DNA of 64,000 bases from Rhynchopus euleeides (GCA_963210315.1 OY723324.1:1-64000); one strand, 5' to 3'; positions 27,561 to 38,679 are shown, numbered from the stretch's first letter. The notes: generated from the sequence alone by a model not told the origin. Numbers and translations are program-made.

Positions 27561-28571
27561 GGCGGCGCCTGTCGCGCGCGGCGCGGCGCGGCGTGATCCC
27601 TGGGACGCTGTCCCCGCTGTCGCGCGACGCATGCCCGCTGCGGTGTACATCCTCGAGTTGAGGTTATTGTACAGCCTCTGCTCCTCTCTGTCTTGGAGGC
27701 GGACCTTGCAACGCCACGCATGCAGGGCTCGCCTCGCGGACTTGAACTCCTCCTCCGGGGAGCCAGGCTCTGGGGTGAACAGGGCGTCCCATTCAGCCAC
27801 CGTCTTGGGGACGTCGGCGTCGTCAGCTGGGGTGCCTTTGTCGGCAGCCGTCGCGCTGCGCTTCCTGTCCGGGGGAGAGGCTGACACGTCACGGTCGGCC
27901 TTCCGCTTGCCTGTGTGCTGCGACGCTGAGGGGGCTGGTGCGTTCTCGCTGGTGGAGCCGCCCTGCTGCGCGTCGGAGGTGGAGTCGGTGGAGGAGGTGG
28001 AGGGCTGAGCGGTCGCGTTCGACGAGGGGGCTGGTGCTGTAGAAGCAGAGGGAGAGCCGCCCGAGGTCGTGTGTGCGTTACCGTCCGTCGCAGCCCCGTC
28101 GCCTCCTCGGTCCGGCGGACGGGTACATGTCTCTCCGTCCGACACACAGCCCGTGCACGCTAGGCGATTGCAGCCTATGCATTCCCAGTGGGGCGTTCGG
28201 GTGTCAAACGGCTGCTCACATCTGACACACAGCACCGACAGTTCGGCTGTCCCCCCGTCTACTCGGACCATGTGGAGGCCAGCCTCTGCGCCTCGGCAGC
28301 CGGTGGAGACGAGGGGTACGGCCGGTGCGAGGCGGAGCACGAAGGACCGCACCTGCTCCGAGATGTGGAGTGGGCTGTAGTGCGATGTCTTGAACTTGAC
28401 ACCCGCGACAGGCCCGTACGGCTTCCTCAGGGGGCGGTATATCCGCGGTGCAGTGTCATCAGCGAGCACGACGATCGGGGAGCCCGTCGCCCGCGCGGCC
28501 CCCTGCAGCGTCAGCTCGTCGGCCCACGACGCAACGTCCGAGCGGTTATCGGGGTGGTTTTCCTTTGGATT
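27552..28571 (-). pseudogene. OTU-type cysteine protease C-terminal half with zinc-finger-like motif
   Basis: The open frame extends upstream of any ATG. It reads SWADELTLQGAARATGSPIVV, then about 40 residues later KFKTSHYSPL. This fits the second half of the OTU fold: the W-x-x-x-x-E-L helix, the I-V-V strand and the catalytic His in H-Y. The Cys half is missing. Next come a Cys/His cluster (CVRCEQ...HWECIGCNRLACTGC), a Ser/Pro-rich stretch and a basic tail. The frame is cut at 28572 by a stop, next to the 28.6 kb repeats, and there is no good splice acceptor. OTU domains occur both in cellular deubiquitinases and in retrotransposon proteins; the setting favours the latter. Confidence 0.55.
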
Positions 28572-28599
28572 TTATTGTGACCCTACTTGGTATTGGCAG

Positions 28600-28835
28600 A
28601 AAATTTTTATGTTCCCGGTCTTGGATGTGCTCAAACATTCAAAAGAACACATTTTCCGTGGCCAAAAATTTTTTTGCACCCGGAGGTGGGGATGGGGGTG
28701 GTGGTCACTACTTTTTTGCACCATTTTCCTTTGGGTTTTCAGCAGAATTCTTCTATGTTCCCGGTCTTGGATGTGCTCAAACAGTCAAAAGAACACATTT
28801 TCCGGGTGCAAAAAAATGTTGCACCTGGGGGGTGG
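28600..28835. repeat. Two copies of a ~145 bp block
   Basis: The motif GTTCCCGGTCTTGGATGTGC...AAAAGAACACATTTTCC occurs near 28611 and 28757. It truncates the OTU-type frame. Confidence 0.65.
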
Positions 28836-28869
28836 AGAGGGGGGTCGGAGGGCGGTGGTGTGAGAGGCT

Positions 28870-29215
28870 TGCTCTCGAGCTCAAACCAACAGATGTTCAC
28901 TACCGTGGCCTCCGGCGGCTGGGGGGCTCCGCCCCCCAGACCCCCCTGTGGCGTGTCTTTGCGCGACAATTTATCGTCCCCCCATGCGACATGTGCTATC
29001 TGTCAGTTGTGTTGTACTTGAGCGTATGCGACTATGGAGCCAGGCCAACAGACGTTCGCTACCGTGGCCTCCGGCGGCTGGGGGGCTCCGCCCCCCACAC
29101 CCCCCTGTGGCATGTGCCTGGTCTTGGAGCCAAGTCCTTGCGCGTACGGGGCTGCGGCATGTCGGTTCCAGCACCCTCGCGGAAGGCTGGGCCCGAGCAC
29201 TGATCTCTAAGAGAC
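28870..29215. repeat. Dispersed GC-rich hairpin repeat, plus copy
   Basis: Two sub-copies (28885-28955 and 29042-29112) hold the hairpin GGGGGGCTCCGCCCCCC within CCTCCGGCGGCTGG...CCCCCCTGTGGC. The end ...AGCACTGATCTCTAAGAGAC is also present in the inverted copy at 50715-51075. Confidence 0.75.
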
Positions 29216-29921
29216 GAACCACCTTGCGAATGCGATCGGGTTTGCGGGCTTGCGGCCATGACATCTCGAAAGGGTCGTCATGTTTCGGGTTCGACTTGGT
29301 GGGCATCCGTGGCATGCAAGAGATGGCACACCAGGAGCCACGCAGCACCAGGTCGACCTGGATCTGATCGAGCTCAGGGGGAAGGAAGCACAGTCACCAA
29401 AGTGATATCACCGCCGGCCTCAACCACCAAACTGCAACCGCAGAAGTTCCGCTATTCTCACAAGGGAAGGCGCCCTGGGATGTAGCAGTGATTTGTGTGC
29501 AGCGCCATCAAGTGACACTGACCGCCTTGAACAGAGAGGTAGTGTACAGATGGCGAGCAGTGGGAGGGCGTGCTGTGTCCTTCCACTTCCCCATCTACCT
29601 CCATTCGTTCACCGTTGTTGATAGCGATTTTTTCGCCATTTTTTCGAATCGTATGCATCGGTCAGGCCGAGTGAATCAAAATAGCGCAAAAATCACACCA
29701 AAATCTGTGTCTGAGGCACAGAAATCGTGCAAAAAAGCACCCAAAAAAAGTGCAAAAAAACCAAAATAGGATTTCGAAAATTGGCCAAAATACCCCCAAA
29801 ATAGAGCCACACCTGTGCACAACTTGACGAGGCCTTGAGACACACCTCTCCCTTCCGAGACCCAGACCACCCACTTCCATCCCTGGCGCTGTCTGTTGGC
29901 GGCAGATTGTTGCAGGGGTTG
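29216..29921. other. Spacer, no gene seen
   Basis: 29815-29885 is an inverted copy of 26165-26230. The rest is unique to the window; no coding signal. Confidence 0.5.
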
Positions 29922-30322
29922 AAGATTCCAAGAGTTGTTTGCAGTCAGCTCAGAGATTCCAAGAGCTGTTTGCAGTCAGCTCAGAGATGCCAAGAGTTGT
30001 TTGCAGTCAGCTCAGAGATTCCAAGAGTTGTTTGCAGTCAGCTCAGAGATTCCAAGAGTTGTTTGCAGTCAGCTCAGAGATTCCAAGAGCTGTTTGCAGT
30101 CAGCTCAGAGATGCCAAGAGTTGTTTGCAGTCAGCTCAGAGATTCCAAGAGTTGTTTGCAGTCAGCTCAGAGATCCCATGAGCTGTTTGCAGTCAGCTCA
30201 GAGATTCCAAGAGTTGTCTGCAGTCAGCTCAGAGATGCCAAGAGTTGTTTGCAGTCAGCTCAGAGATTCCATGAGCTGTTTGCAGTCAGCTCAGAGATGC
30301 CAAGAGTTGTCTGCTGTCAGCA
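29922..30322. repeat. 31-bp tandem repeat, ~13 copies
   Basis: The unit runs GATTCCAAGAGTTGTTTGCAG, then TCAGCTCAGA, with scattered variants (GATGCC, CATGAGCTG). The period is 31 nt, so a frame through it cycles all three phases and all three plus frames are open. It lies about 170 bp beyond the 3' end of the adenylate cyclase gene. Confidence 0.9.
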
Positions 30323-30496
30323 ACACGTGTGAGGTCGACACGTCGAGAGAACAAGGAGATCTCCCCTGAAAGCCTCACCAGACCCGCACGTTGTCGGGAT
30401 TGTTTCTGGGAAGGGGCGTCTTGGTGTGAGAGTCTTCAGAGTGTTTTGGGGCTGCGACTGCTCCCCCTGCACCGTCTCCGGTCGCCTGGTAAGGTG

Positions 30497-33400
30497 TCAG
30501 AGATTCGACAGGTCGAAGATTCGCCTGGTTCCACACACCCCACAGAACATGTGGGAGGCATCAACAAAAGCGTAATCACAGGTGCGGCAGTGGTCCTCAG
30601 GCACAAACGGAGTTCCATAACGGATCCTTCGGATCGCGCTGCCACTATACTTCGGAGACCTCTCAGCCGGATCCAGATGAGGGCTCCCTGTCTCAGACCG
30701 GGGGCTCTGGTCAGGAAACGTGGACGCCTCCTTCTCGGCCTCCTTCATCTCGAAGTGCGCCGTGCGCTGCTTGGCTGACTCGGGCAGCACATCGTACAGC
30801 TCTTTTGGCTCACGGATGCCCTTCAGCCGCACTAACCCCAGCGGGGTGATGGCCATATCACAGATGTGCTTCTTGCTGTCACTCTGGCTGTCCAAACCCA
30901 GCTCGTTGTACACCTCCTGAGATACGACAACCTGTCCTCCCTTCCCATGACCGCTGATGCGGGCACTCAGATTTACTGGCGGGCCGAAGTAATCCATCCT
31001 CTGTGTCCCCGGATCCGGCTTGCAGAGAGGCGTGCAGCTGTGGATGCCCATCCGCACACGCAACCCGCGCCACTGGAACTTCCGAAATGACGTTTCGATC
31101 AGCGGGATCGCATCGCCCTGTTGATGAAGAATTGGGGAGAGAGCAAAAAAAAACTAGTTCTGTTCCTGACTGAGGTGGCACCGGTCCCCACTGTCGCACA
31201 CGCAATGCTTTGTGAATGAGCCACGAATACAACATACCCCGATACCCATGACAGTCTCGCGGATGTCCTCCTCCTCCTCCTCCGCATCGTTCAGCTCTGC
31301 CTGGCTGAGGCTCGCTGCATCGTAGTCGGACTCAATGGCGGGGAAGAGCCGCAGGATCGGGTCAGGATAGTGCAACATCATCAGCAGCAGCTGCGACACG
31401 AGACACCAGTTGAGCGCGTCGATGGCGTGGTTGAAGGCAACCATGAAGGCGTCGCCCTCCGTCTTGACTTCATACCCACAGAAGCGCAGCATGATTCGAC
31501 GGAGGAGCCTGTTGTGCAGTTCGAGGGCATCTTGCATCGCAGCAGGTTCCTGCTCCCACAGCTGCGTGGAACTCTGTACGTCTGTAAAGACCAGAGTCAC
31601 CTTGCCGGTGGGCGCGGGGACTGCCAGCATCTCGACACTCATGGGGACATAAGACGTCGGTGAGAAGGTCATGTTGACCCGTTTCTTGGCATCGCTGGGA
31701 ATGCACGCTTCCACGGCTGCCCATCGCATCATTGTCGACACGCCCGATGCGTTTGCGCGGAGGACCCATCGTCCGTCGGGAGACACCTCGGCACGCACAT
31801 TCGCTGTGCCACGCTCCCCCAGCTCGCGCACAGCGTTGCTCTTGCAGATGTAATGGCACTTGTCGCTCAGGGTGTCGCACACGCAGATGTCGACACACGA
31901 GACCCCGCCACGGAAAATCACCAGCTTGTGGCCTGCCTGCGCCAGGGCACACGCATACTGGCCTCCAGTCGTGCTGTTGTGGATATGGTAGCACAGCACC
32001 GACGTGTGGTGCCCACCCGCCTGCTGGTCGTTCCCATGATCTGCCTTCTCAAGCGCCAATTCCGTCTTCGACAGCGTCAACTTATGCACCTCGATGGACT
32101 GTGTCGTGCAGATGGCGACAAGGGGAATTTCACCGTCGGTGATGTTCACGTCACGCACTGTCCGCGAGGTAAGGCTGACGGGCCTGGCCAGGGAGGAGAG
32201 GTGCACGGGGTAGAAGGCATGGCCCAGGTTGGGCGAGAACACCACCACTCTGTCTGGCCCGTCGGTGTCGCTGAGGCAGACGTAATCCCCATTCCCGACC
32301 TGCTTCAGGCTCGCTGGGCGCCCGCTCACGCCACGTTTCGCTGTGTGGCAATACCGACTCACCCAATGCGGATCTGCCAGGAGATGTCCGCACGAAAAGA
32401 ACGTGTTCTCTGGCGTTGGGATGATGGTGACGATCCGGAATTCAAAGCGCTGAGATGCGGAATCGCCTGCCTGCAGCGTGGCAGCCGAGGGCCCCCAGTA
32501 CATAGGGTAGATGTCACAGCATGGCTCGCCGGAATCTGCGTATGAACCCAGGAATGGCGTGGTGTGTTCCACCACCACCTCTAGCGTCAGCCCTGCCGAC
32601 TCGCTCTCCTTCGTCCCACGGTAGGGGCACATCCCGTCGCGGTACACCCTTGTCTTCGGGGACATGGCCACCCCAACTGTGCTGAAGAAGTGCCCTGCGC
32701 TCACAGAGCCCACAGGCGAGGGCAGGGGGCTCTGGTCGTCCATCAAATCCGACACCCAGGTCCCGCGCGACCCAGACCGAGAGAGCTGCCGCACCGACTG
32801 CCGATCCGCAACAGCGGAGTTCCGCGACTCCAGTCTTGCTCTGAGAGGGTCACTGAGAACAGGATCCTCGGAAGCAGACCGCAGGGGCGACCGGTACTTG
32901 TGTTTGAAGGAATCGCACCGCGTGGACTCTTGCGCCTTCTGCTTCACCCTGCGGAAGCGCAAGATTGCCCCAGAGTCAGCGAACAGCAACTCTTGATCTG
33001 CGGTCAGCTTCCCAGGCTCGAGGGACGTCCGGAAGCGCTGCATGTCGAGGCCCGGGTAATGCTGCAGCAATGTCGTGCGCGTGTGCGAGAGGTCGTACAC
33101 CCGGAGCCCCGACGGCGACGCTGAGTATAGCAAGGGGGTGTCGTCGCTGCCTTTGAAAACCTGCGAGAAGGCATGGAACCCGCCGTCACTCACAGCTGCC
33201 TCATACTCGTTGTAGAAAGGGACCCGCCCCTCCCCGGCCTGCTGGTAGGCCCGAATCGCATCCGACACAGCGTGAAAGCACGTGCTCTTCTTACCTCCGC
33301 CCATGGCACAGTCTATCGGGGTGCGGCGTCGCAGATCCGGCAAGTAGATACACGACTCCTTCTTAAGGAATAGCTGCACCAGCTCCGACTGCGTCCACTT

Positions 33401-33847
33401 CGAATCGACCACCTGTGTAGCGTAATGCATCGCCGTCTCGCCGTTCTCATTGGCGAGGTTGACGGACCCTGGTCGGAGGGTCGCAAGCCGCTTGACCTCC
33501 TGCACGTTGACCGGCTGCTTCAGCAGCTCCAGAACCACCTCGGTGCAGCCGTTATGCGGGATGATGTTAGCCGATGTGAACGTGCCCCTCCGTGACGCCG
33601 ACCGCGCATTCTTTGCTGCGATGAACGACACGCCCCGCTTCTTCCTCTCCTTGTCATATGAGGAACGCTTGGTGCCCGCATGTGGCTTCGCAGTCACCGC
33701 GGCAGGCGCGGCGGGTGCAGGTGTATGAGGGTCGATCTTCACGCTGCGTGGCACCTTCTCCTTGACAGGGTTCTTGATACACGGCAGTATCGAAGCATCC
33801 ACATGATTGCCCCCAGCAGCCCGCTGTGCAGGGGTTTCGCCGTGCAT
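30497..33847 (-). CDS. Class III adenylate cyclase with ankyrin-like N-terminus
   Basis: Makes cAMP from ATP if active. Two exons are visible (33847-31238 and 31117-30497). Exon 1 has ankyrin-like stretches near residues 2-20 and 100-185, then about 500 residues of unassigned, possibly propeller-like sequence. The cyclase domain starts near residue 745: VTLVFTDVQSSTQLWE has the first metal Asp, EVKTEGDAF the substrate Lys and second Asp. Exon 2 has MDYFGPPVNLSARISG, with the adenine-specifying Asp and the transition-state Asn and Arg. A zinc ribbon (CRTC...CGVCG) ends the protein. All key residues are present. No membrane segment was seen, so it is probably a soluble enzyme. The ATG at 33847 is only the first in-frame one after a fine splice acceptor (pyrimidines then CAG) ending at 33852, so a further 5' exon is likely; the open frame to 33910 is then intron. 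Confidence 0.85.
31118..31237 (-). other. Spliceosomal intron in adenylate cyclase gene
   Basis: 120 nt, donor GTATGT, acceptor CATCAACAG after a pyrimidine tract. Phase 0; removal joins ETVMGIG to GDAIPLIE inside the cyclase domain. Confidence 0.85.
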
Positions 33848-33851
33848 CTGC

Positions 33852-35451
33852 CTGAAGGGTGGTGAGAGTGGGTAGAGTAGGGCAACCACTAAGCCAAGCA
33901 GCGTTGGCATTCGACGGGGGAGGGGGGGGGGGGTAAAGAGTAGAATGTAGAATTGATGGAAGGGGGGGTGATCAGCTTCGAAATATTTCCTGGCACAGAC
34001 AACAGGCGCATGGACAGGTCATGGACACAGGATGGACACGCGTTGCTGCAGATCCCCCCCCCCCTACCCCGGGGCAGGGGGGGTCATATGTGCGAGTAAA
34101 ATCGAAAATTAAGATGCCCCCCATGCATGGTCGCTTTGAGAGGCATATGACCCCCCAGCCCCCCCCCCCCCCGAGCCTTTCATCTTTGGTGGTCACCAGG
34201 CGACCGCTGAGAAGAGCGGGCATGCAATTCGCACAATCCAAGTGATATCGGCTGTACCGGTAGTAATGGTCCTCATGCATTTTGAGTGCTACTTCGGGCA
34301 TCCTGCTGATCGGGATCACACCTCTGCGAAGTGCATGCTTCTGTCCCCATCAGACGAAGTCAACACCAGCTCGACAAAGCGAACACATAAACCAAAGTCG
34401 GGCGAGTGCCGCAAATTTACAGGGATTTGGCCTGCAGCTCTTCTGGCTTTCTTGAGTCAGGACGAAGTGAGTGGGCGACGCCTGAGCCAGGCCGTTCCAA
34501 ATGTATGCGCTGGTAAAGAGTAGAAGACAGGAGGGGGGGGAGGGGGCGAGGGGCTCAAAACCATCCTGTAAAAGTGTGGGATCAAACCATGTCACTTGCA
34601 AGCAAAGCCCCAATTGTCCACCAGGACGGATTGTCCCATAGATAGCGACCTCTCCCACAGGGGAGGAGCACGTGTTCCCCCCTGGGAGAACAGAGGCTCT
34701 CCCAGGGGAGGAACACGTGCCCTCCGTGTTCCTCCCCTGTGGGAGATGTCGCAAGCCCCGGGGATATCTTATCCGTCCACCGTGTCGGGGTAAAAAGGTC
34801 AGATGATTAACAGAGGGCCCTCAAGAAATGCAGAACAGCAAAGCTGCTTCATAACAATCGGTGCCAGATTTTTTGACACACAACGACACGGAGCGAAGCC
34901 TCCAGTACTTCGATTGGCAAGAAAAGGTGTCCGGAGTTGTGCGCACGAGCGGCAGCGTGATGTGCCCCCTACTGAAGGGGCGATTTTGTGGTTGCTGTAA
35001 CAAGGCAAACTGCACGCCACCAACTATAAAAAATATGGCTGAGAAGTCAGTCACGGAGGCACAACTGACGGGGGGACTTGGTGTGGGTTCGGATTGCACT
35101 TGAGCTGCAACAGCAGTATATCCCGGCACAACATCTCGCCACACTTGCTCGAGTTCTTGCTGAAATACAAATCAGTCACTGTGCACCCCCCCCCCCGGTA
35201 CTCACAGCCGTCCTGCTCTGCTACACAAGCAAATCCGTCTCACACTTCGTGCCCCCGCTGAAGTGGTGTGTGATGATTACTTGTAAAAGAGAGAGGGGAA
35301 TGAGAGAGTGGGGAGTGGGTAATCGACTGGGGGGGGGGGGGGATGAGGGGAGTGGGGAGTGGGAACGAATGGGGTGGGGGTGCCATGAGATGTTGGCCTT
35401 TGCCGTTCGAATTAGGGAGGGCGGCAACCCAGAGGAAGGGGGGGGGGGGGT
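33852..35451. other. Intergenic or 5' intron region
   Basis: The splice acceptor at 33852-33853 implies that at least one upstream cyclase exon lies here or further away, but I cannot identify it. Holds C/G-runs near 34055 and 34155, a strong hairpin at 34651-34746 and G-runs near 35325-35450. Confidence 0.45.
34651..34746. repeat. Perfect-arm hairpin with CACGTG
   Basis: CTCCCACAGGGGAGGA near 34652 pairs with TCCTCCCCTGTGGGAG near 34730. Inside, a second CACGTG and a CTCCCAGGGG/CCCCTGGGAG pair form nested palindromes. Confidence 0.75.
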
Positions 35452-36699
35452 TTAATTCTTCCTCTGGGACTTCCTCTGCCCCCTGCGGGTCTGCTGACGC
35501 GCCCGCAAGCGGGAGGCGGCACCGCAACCGGACACAGGCTTCTGACCATCCAGGTTCCGCTGGATCACCCGCAGAGACGGAACATAGCTTGAGGCCTCGC
35601 CGATACGGCTGCGCAGCTCCATCCCAGCGTCTGCAACAACGGCAGCTGCAAGCCATTTTGCCGCCGCGTTCTCACACGTCGCGGCGCAGTGCACGGTGAA
35701 CAGCGCATTGCTCGTGTCGACGTCACCCTTCCTGACTTCGAACTCCCCGCCGAAAATGAGGCACCGGTTGCCTGCCGCCGCCGCTGCACACCCGCTGCGC
35801 TGGGAGATCCGATCGCCCCAAGGGAACACCTGCTCCCAGGCCCGGCTGTTGAAGTCCCACCGCCACATATCGTTGAAGTACTTCGTGCAGTTCTCTGTGT
35901 CGCCCCCGAAGATATACATGTGTGGGCGGTCGGCGCCAGAGACCCATGCGACGTGGCTGTACCTCTCCGCAGGAACAGCCCCCTGCGGGGAACGGGAACC
36001 GGCGTGCACTTGTTCCCACGCACCTGTATCAAGGTGGAAGGCCCACAGGTCGTTCTGCCACACGCGCGTCTTCTCACAGGACATCCCGCCGAAAAGGTAC
36101 ACTTTGTCGTCGTACAGCACGGCGCTCTGCCCAGTTCTTCCGGTGATTGGCGGACCAGCCAGTGTTGTTGTGCGCACGACATGCCACGTGTGATCGTGCA
36201 GGTCCAGGTAGTGCACATCATCGGCGCACGTGCCGTCCAACGCAGCCCCCATGAAGACATAGAGGCGATTGCCGTACACGACAGCACTGTGACCCCTCCG
36301 CGGTGAAGGTTCGGAGAAATTCGGGGTCACGTCCTCCCAGCACTCGTTGAACTGGGAAAAAGGGGCACCCCCCGCTGTGCCGAGCTGCCCTGTGTCCAGG
36401 CGCAGCCTATACACACTCGTCTTGCACTCCACGTTGGTCATCCCGCCGTAGAGGTAGAGGTAGTCCTTGCCCCGGTCGGACCACAGGTTGACCGAGTGGG
36501 TGAGTGTGCCGGGGGGCTCTCCCTGGATCGGCACGACGGACCATTTTTTGCCGGTGAAACACCGCAGATGCATTGGGCCGCCGATCCGATCCGGTGTGAG
36601 CAGCAAATACAGTTCTCTGTACAGGACCGCACCACCACAGCAGCTTCCTGGTGGTGCGTCCCCCCTCTCAGTGATGTGCTTCTCTATGAGAGGGGTCAT
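35452..36699 (-). CDS. Kelch-repeat beta-propeller protein
   Basis: 415 residues from the first ATG. Five kelch-type blades are visible by their hydrophobic-strand plus GG motifs: YLYLYGGM, RLYVFMGA, KVYLFGGM, HMYIFGGD and RCLIFGGE, each followed by a W or Y about 20-30 residues on (for example NDLWAFHLDTGAWEQV and NDMWRWDFNSRAWEQV). A basic Arg/Lys/Gln-rich tail ends it. No BTB, F-box or other partner domain is present, so the role is probably as a scaffold; the partner is unknown. The intervals on both sides hold poly-G or CAGG repeats. Confidence 0.85.
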   Translation of the reverse strand: MTPLIEKHITERGDAPPGSCCGGAVLYRELYLLLTPDRIGGPMHLRCFTGKKWSVVPIQGEPPGTLTHSVNLWSDRGKDYLYLYGGMTNVECKTSVYRLRLDTGQLGTAGGAPFSQFNECWEDVTPNFSEPSPRRGHSAVVYGNRLYVFMGAALDGTCADDVHYLDLHDHTWHVVRTTTLAGPPITGRTGQSAVLYDDKVYLFGGMSCEKTRVWQNDLWAFHLDTGAWEQVHAGSRSPQGAVPAERYSHVAWVSGADRPHMYIFGGDTENCTKYFNDMWRWDFNSRAWEQVFPWGDRISQRSGCAAAAAGNRCLIFGGEFEVRKGDVDTSNALFTVHCAATCENAAAKWLAAAVVADAGMELRSRIGEASSYVPSLRVIQRNLDGQKPVSGCGAASRLRARQQTRRGQRKSQRKN

Positions 36700-37173
36700 T
36701 GAAACACAAAAATACAAAACCCAATATTTGTAGGGGGTTTCTTCTTTTGTGCGGTTCTGTCAGGGGGTGTGGGTGAATTGCGAGGTGGCAGGCAGGCAGG
36801 CAGGCAGGCAGGCCGGTGGGGGTGAGAGTGCCCACGTGATGTCCCGCAATGCGTGGAGGGGTGTTGCGGGTGGGCGGGGGAGGGGGGGTGGCGGGGGCAT
36901 CTCTACCACTCAACGTTGCGGACCCTGTTCACTCGCCAGCGGAGGCAAGCAACCACACCTCCCCCCCGCCTCGCGCAGCAGAACTGTGGGGGAACAAGAG
37001 CTCGGGACAGACGGATGCCAGCTGAGCAGCTGGCGAGGGCACGGCATGCATGCCGTGCCCAGCATACAGGTGCCCCGTCACACGCCGCGAGGGCGCGTGA
37101 CGGGGCAACAGTGGGACATGTGCAACTGCAACATGTGACAAGGGCTAGCATTGGTGGTCGGGGCGCGAAGCCG
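36700..37173. other. Intergenic, simple repeats
   Basis: (CAGG/GGCA)n near 36787-36815 and short palindromes near 37040-37105 (GGCATGCATGCC type, CGTGACGGGGC). No gene seen. Confidence 0.5.
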
Positions 37174-38679
37174 CTAACCAAGTGAGGGGCCAGCGGGCTG
37201 TGATACAACCTTCAGATGTGGGGTGTCGCGCTTCAGCTTCCTGCTGGCGCTGGACGCCCGGTTCCTGTTGAATGATTCAAGATCTTGGCGCGCACGCGAG
37301 AGAGTGCTGCGGGATAGGAGGTTGGAGTCCGTCAGCATCGACACGCCGTGGTAGGCATGCAGATCGCGTGTGATATTGCGCAGGCGCTCTATACACTTCT
37401 TGCTGATTTCACCCCCGCTGCGGCGCGCCTCACCGAGCACCGTCTCCCAGTCGTGGAGGAGCATCTCCCCGAAGTGGGGGTGTGAGAGCAGCGTTGCGGC
37501 AGAGGGGCGCATCTTGGAGTCCACATGCAGCATGCTGTCGACAAACTCGCAGAGCTCCCACGTCAGCCCGCGGATGATTCCCAGGTCATACAACTTTCTC
37601 ATCGAGTACAGCCCCTCAGCAGCAGTGACCTTCTGGAAAAGCTGTGGGAGGAGCAACTTGCGTGCACGCAGGTTGGGGAGAAAGGGGTGCCGTGCAAGGC
37701 ACAGCTCATGCATCATGATGCCCAGGGCCCAGATGTCCCCGGGTGGCCCGAAGACCCCGTCGATTGCTTCGGGAGGCAGGAAAGCTGTCGTGCCGATCGG
37801 CAGCTCCCCGCCGTCGACGAGCTTGGCGCACGTGACGCCTGCGTCGATGAGGTCTGCCACGCCAAAGTCGCCCAACACCACGGTGTTGCCGCGCGCGAGA
37901 AAGACATTTTCCCATTTCATATCACGATGCATCACGCCGAGGCTGTGGGCGCAGTCGAGGGCACACAGCAGCTGCCGGACAATGCACCAATAGTCGGCTT
38001 CCACCTCTGACTCACTCAAACCCGAACACCGTTCGTAGACGACGTAAGGCATACGTCTGTGCAGTGCGGCGAGGAGACGTCCCGCAGTCAGGAGGGACGG
38101 TTCGTCTGCGAAGCTGCAGATATCCTGCAGCAGGTCGCCACGCACAAGCTGGGCGGACTGCGGTGAGTCTACCACTGCGTTCAGCTCTGCGAGTATCTGC
38201 TGCCCGGCACTGTGGAAGTCACGGCAGTACCCACCCACGTAGTACAGCAGGAGGCTCACCAGCTCGTCGCAGTTGTACCGTTCGCACATGTCTTCGCGCT
38301 TCTCGATGCGTGTCCGGATCTCCTTCCGGAAGTCACCGAACTCGCAGTACTCTGTGACAAGATACTCCCGCCCGTCACTCCCGCGGAACACCTCCAGTGC
38401 AGAGAGGATGTTGCTGCGCGCCTTGGAGTGCAGCAGCTCCAGCATCTGCTTCTCCCGCTGCATCATCGTGCCCCCAGCACGGTGGCTGATCTTCACGACG
38501 CAGGCACCGATCTTGTCGGACATATGCCGCGCCTTCCACGCTTCACCGCAACCACCGCGCCCGATTTTCGCCTCCAGGCACACTACCGCCCGCCCGGTAT
38601 GATCCTTCAGAACCACGCCAGGACACAGCGTCTCGTCCCCCCTCCGTGTCGGTGTGCGGCTGGTGCGCCGCGTAGCCAT
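37174..38679 (-). CDS. Serine/threonine-type protein kinase
   Basis: 501 residues from ATG at 38679. Kinase motifs are complete: glycine loop GRGGCG (40-45), VVK Lys63, HRDMKWEN (251-258) with the catalytic Asp and metal Asn, DFG (271-273), and a PPEAI (302-306) in the APE place. A stretch of about 110 residues (118-225) is inserted between the hinge (VTEYCEFGDF) and the helix before HRD, rich in Asp/Glu/Cys. The C-terminal 75 residues are basic and unassigned. K next to HRD (HRDMKWEN) suggests Ser/Thr specificity. The subfamily is not clear; NEK- or ULK-like are possible. Confidence 0.88.
   Translation of the reverse strand: MATRRTSRTPTRRGDETLCPGVVLKDHTGRAVVCLEAKIGRGGCGEAWKARHMSDKIGACVVKISHRAGGTMMQREKQMLELLHSKARSNILSALEVFRGSDGREYLVTEYCEFGDFRKEIRTRIEKREDMCERYNCDELVSLLLYYVGGYCRDFHSAGQQILAELNAVVDSPQSAQLVRGDLLQDICSFADEPSLLTAGRLLAALHRRMPYVVYERCSGLSESEVEADYWCIVRQLLCALDCAHSLGVMHRDMKWENVFLARGNTVVLGDFGVADLIDAGVTCAKLVDGGELPIGTTAFLPPEAIDGVFGPPGDIWALGIMMHELCLARHPFLPNLRARKLLLPQLFQKVTAAEGLYSMRKLYDLGIIRGLTWELCEFVDSMLHVDSKMRPSAATLLSHPHFGEMLLHDWETVLGEARRSGGEISKKCIERLRNITRDLHAYHGVSMLTDSNLLSRSTLSRARQDLESFNRNRASSASRKLKRDTPHLKVVSQPAGPSLG

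Noticed and set aside
27235..28008. Plus-strand 257-codon frame
   Set aside because: It crosses repeat R1 and the antisense of the OTU-type frame; the codon pattern and motifs favour the minus strand.
29922..30322. CRISPR array
   Set aside because: The repeats are directly adjacent with no spacers, in a eukaryotic genome.
33848..33910. ATG at 33910 as start of the adenylate cyclase
   Set aside because: The first 20 residues fall in a pyrimidine tract that ends in a strong splice acceptor, so they are probably intron.
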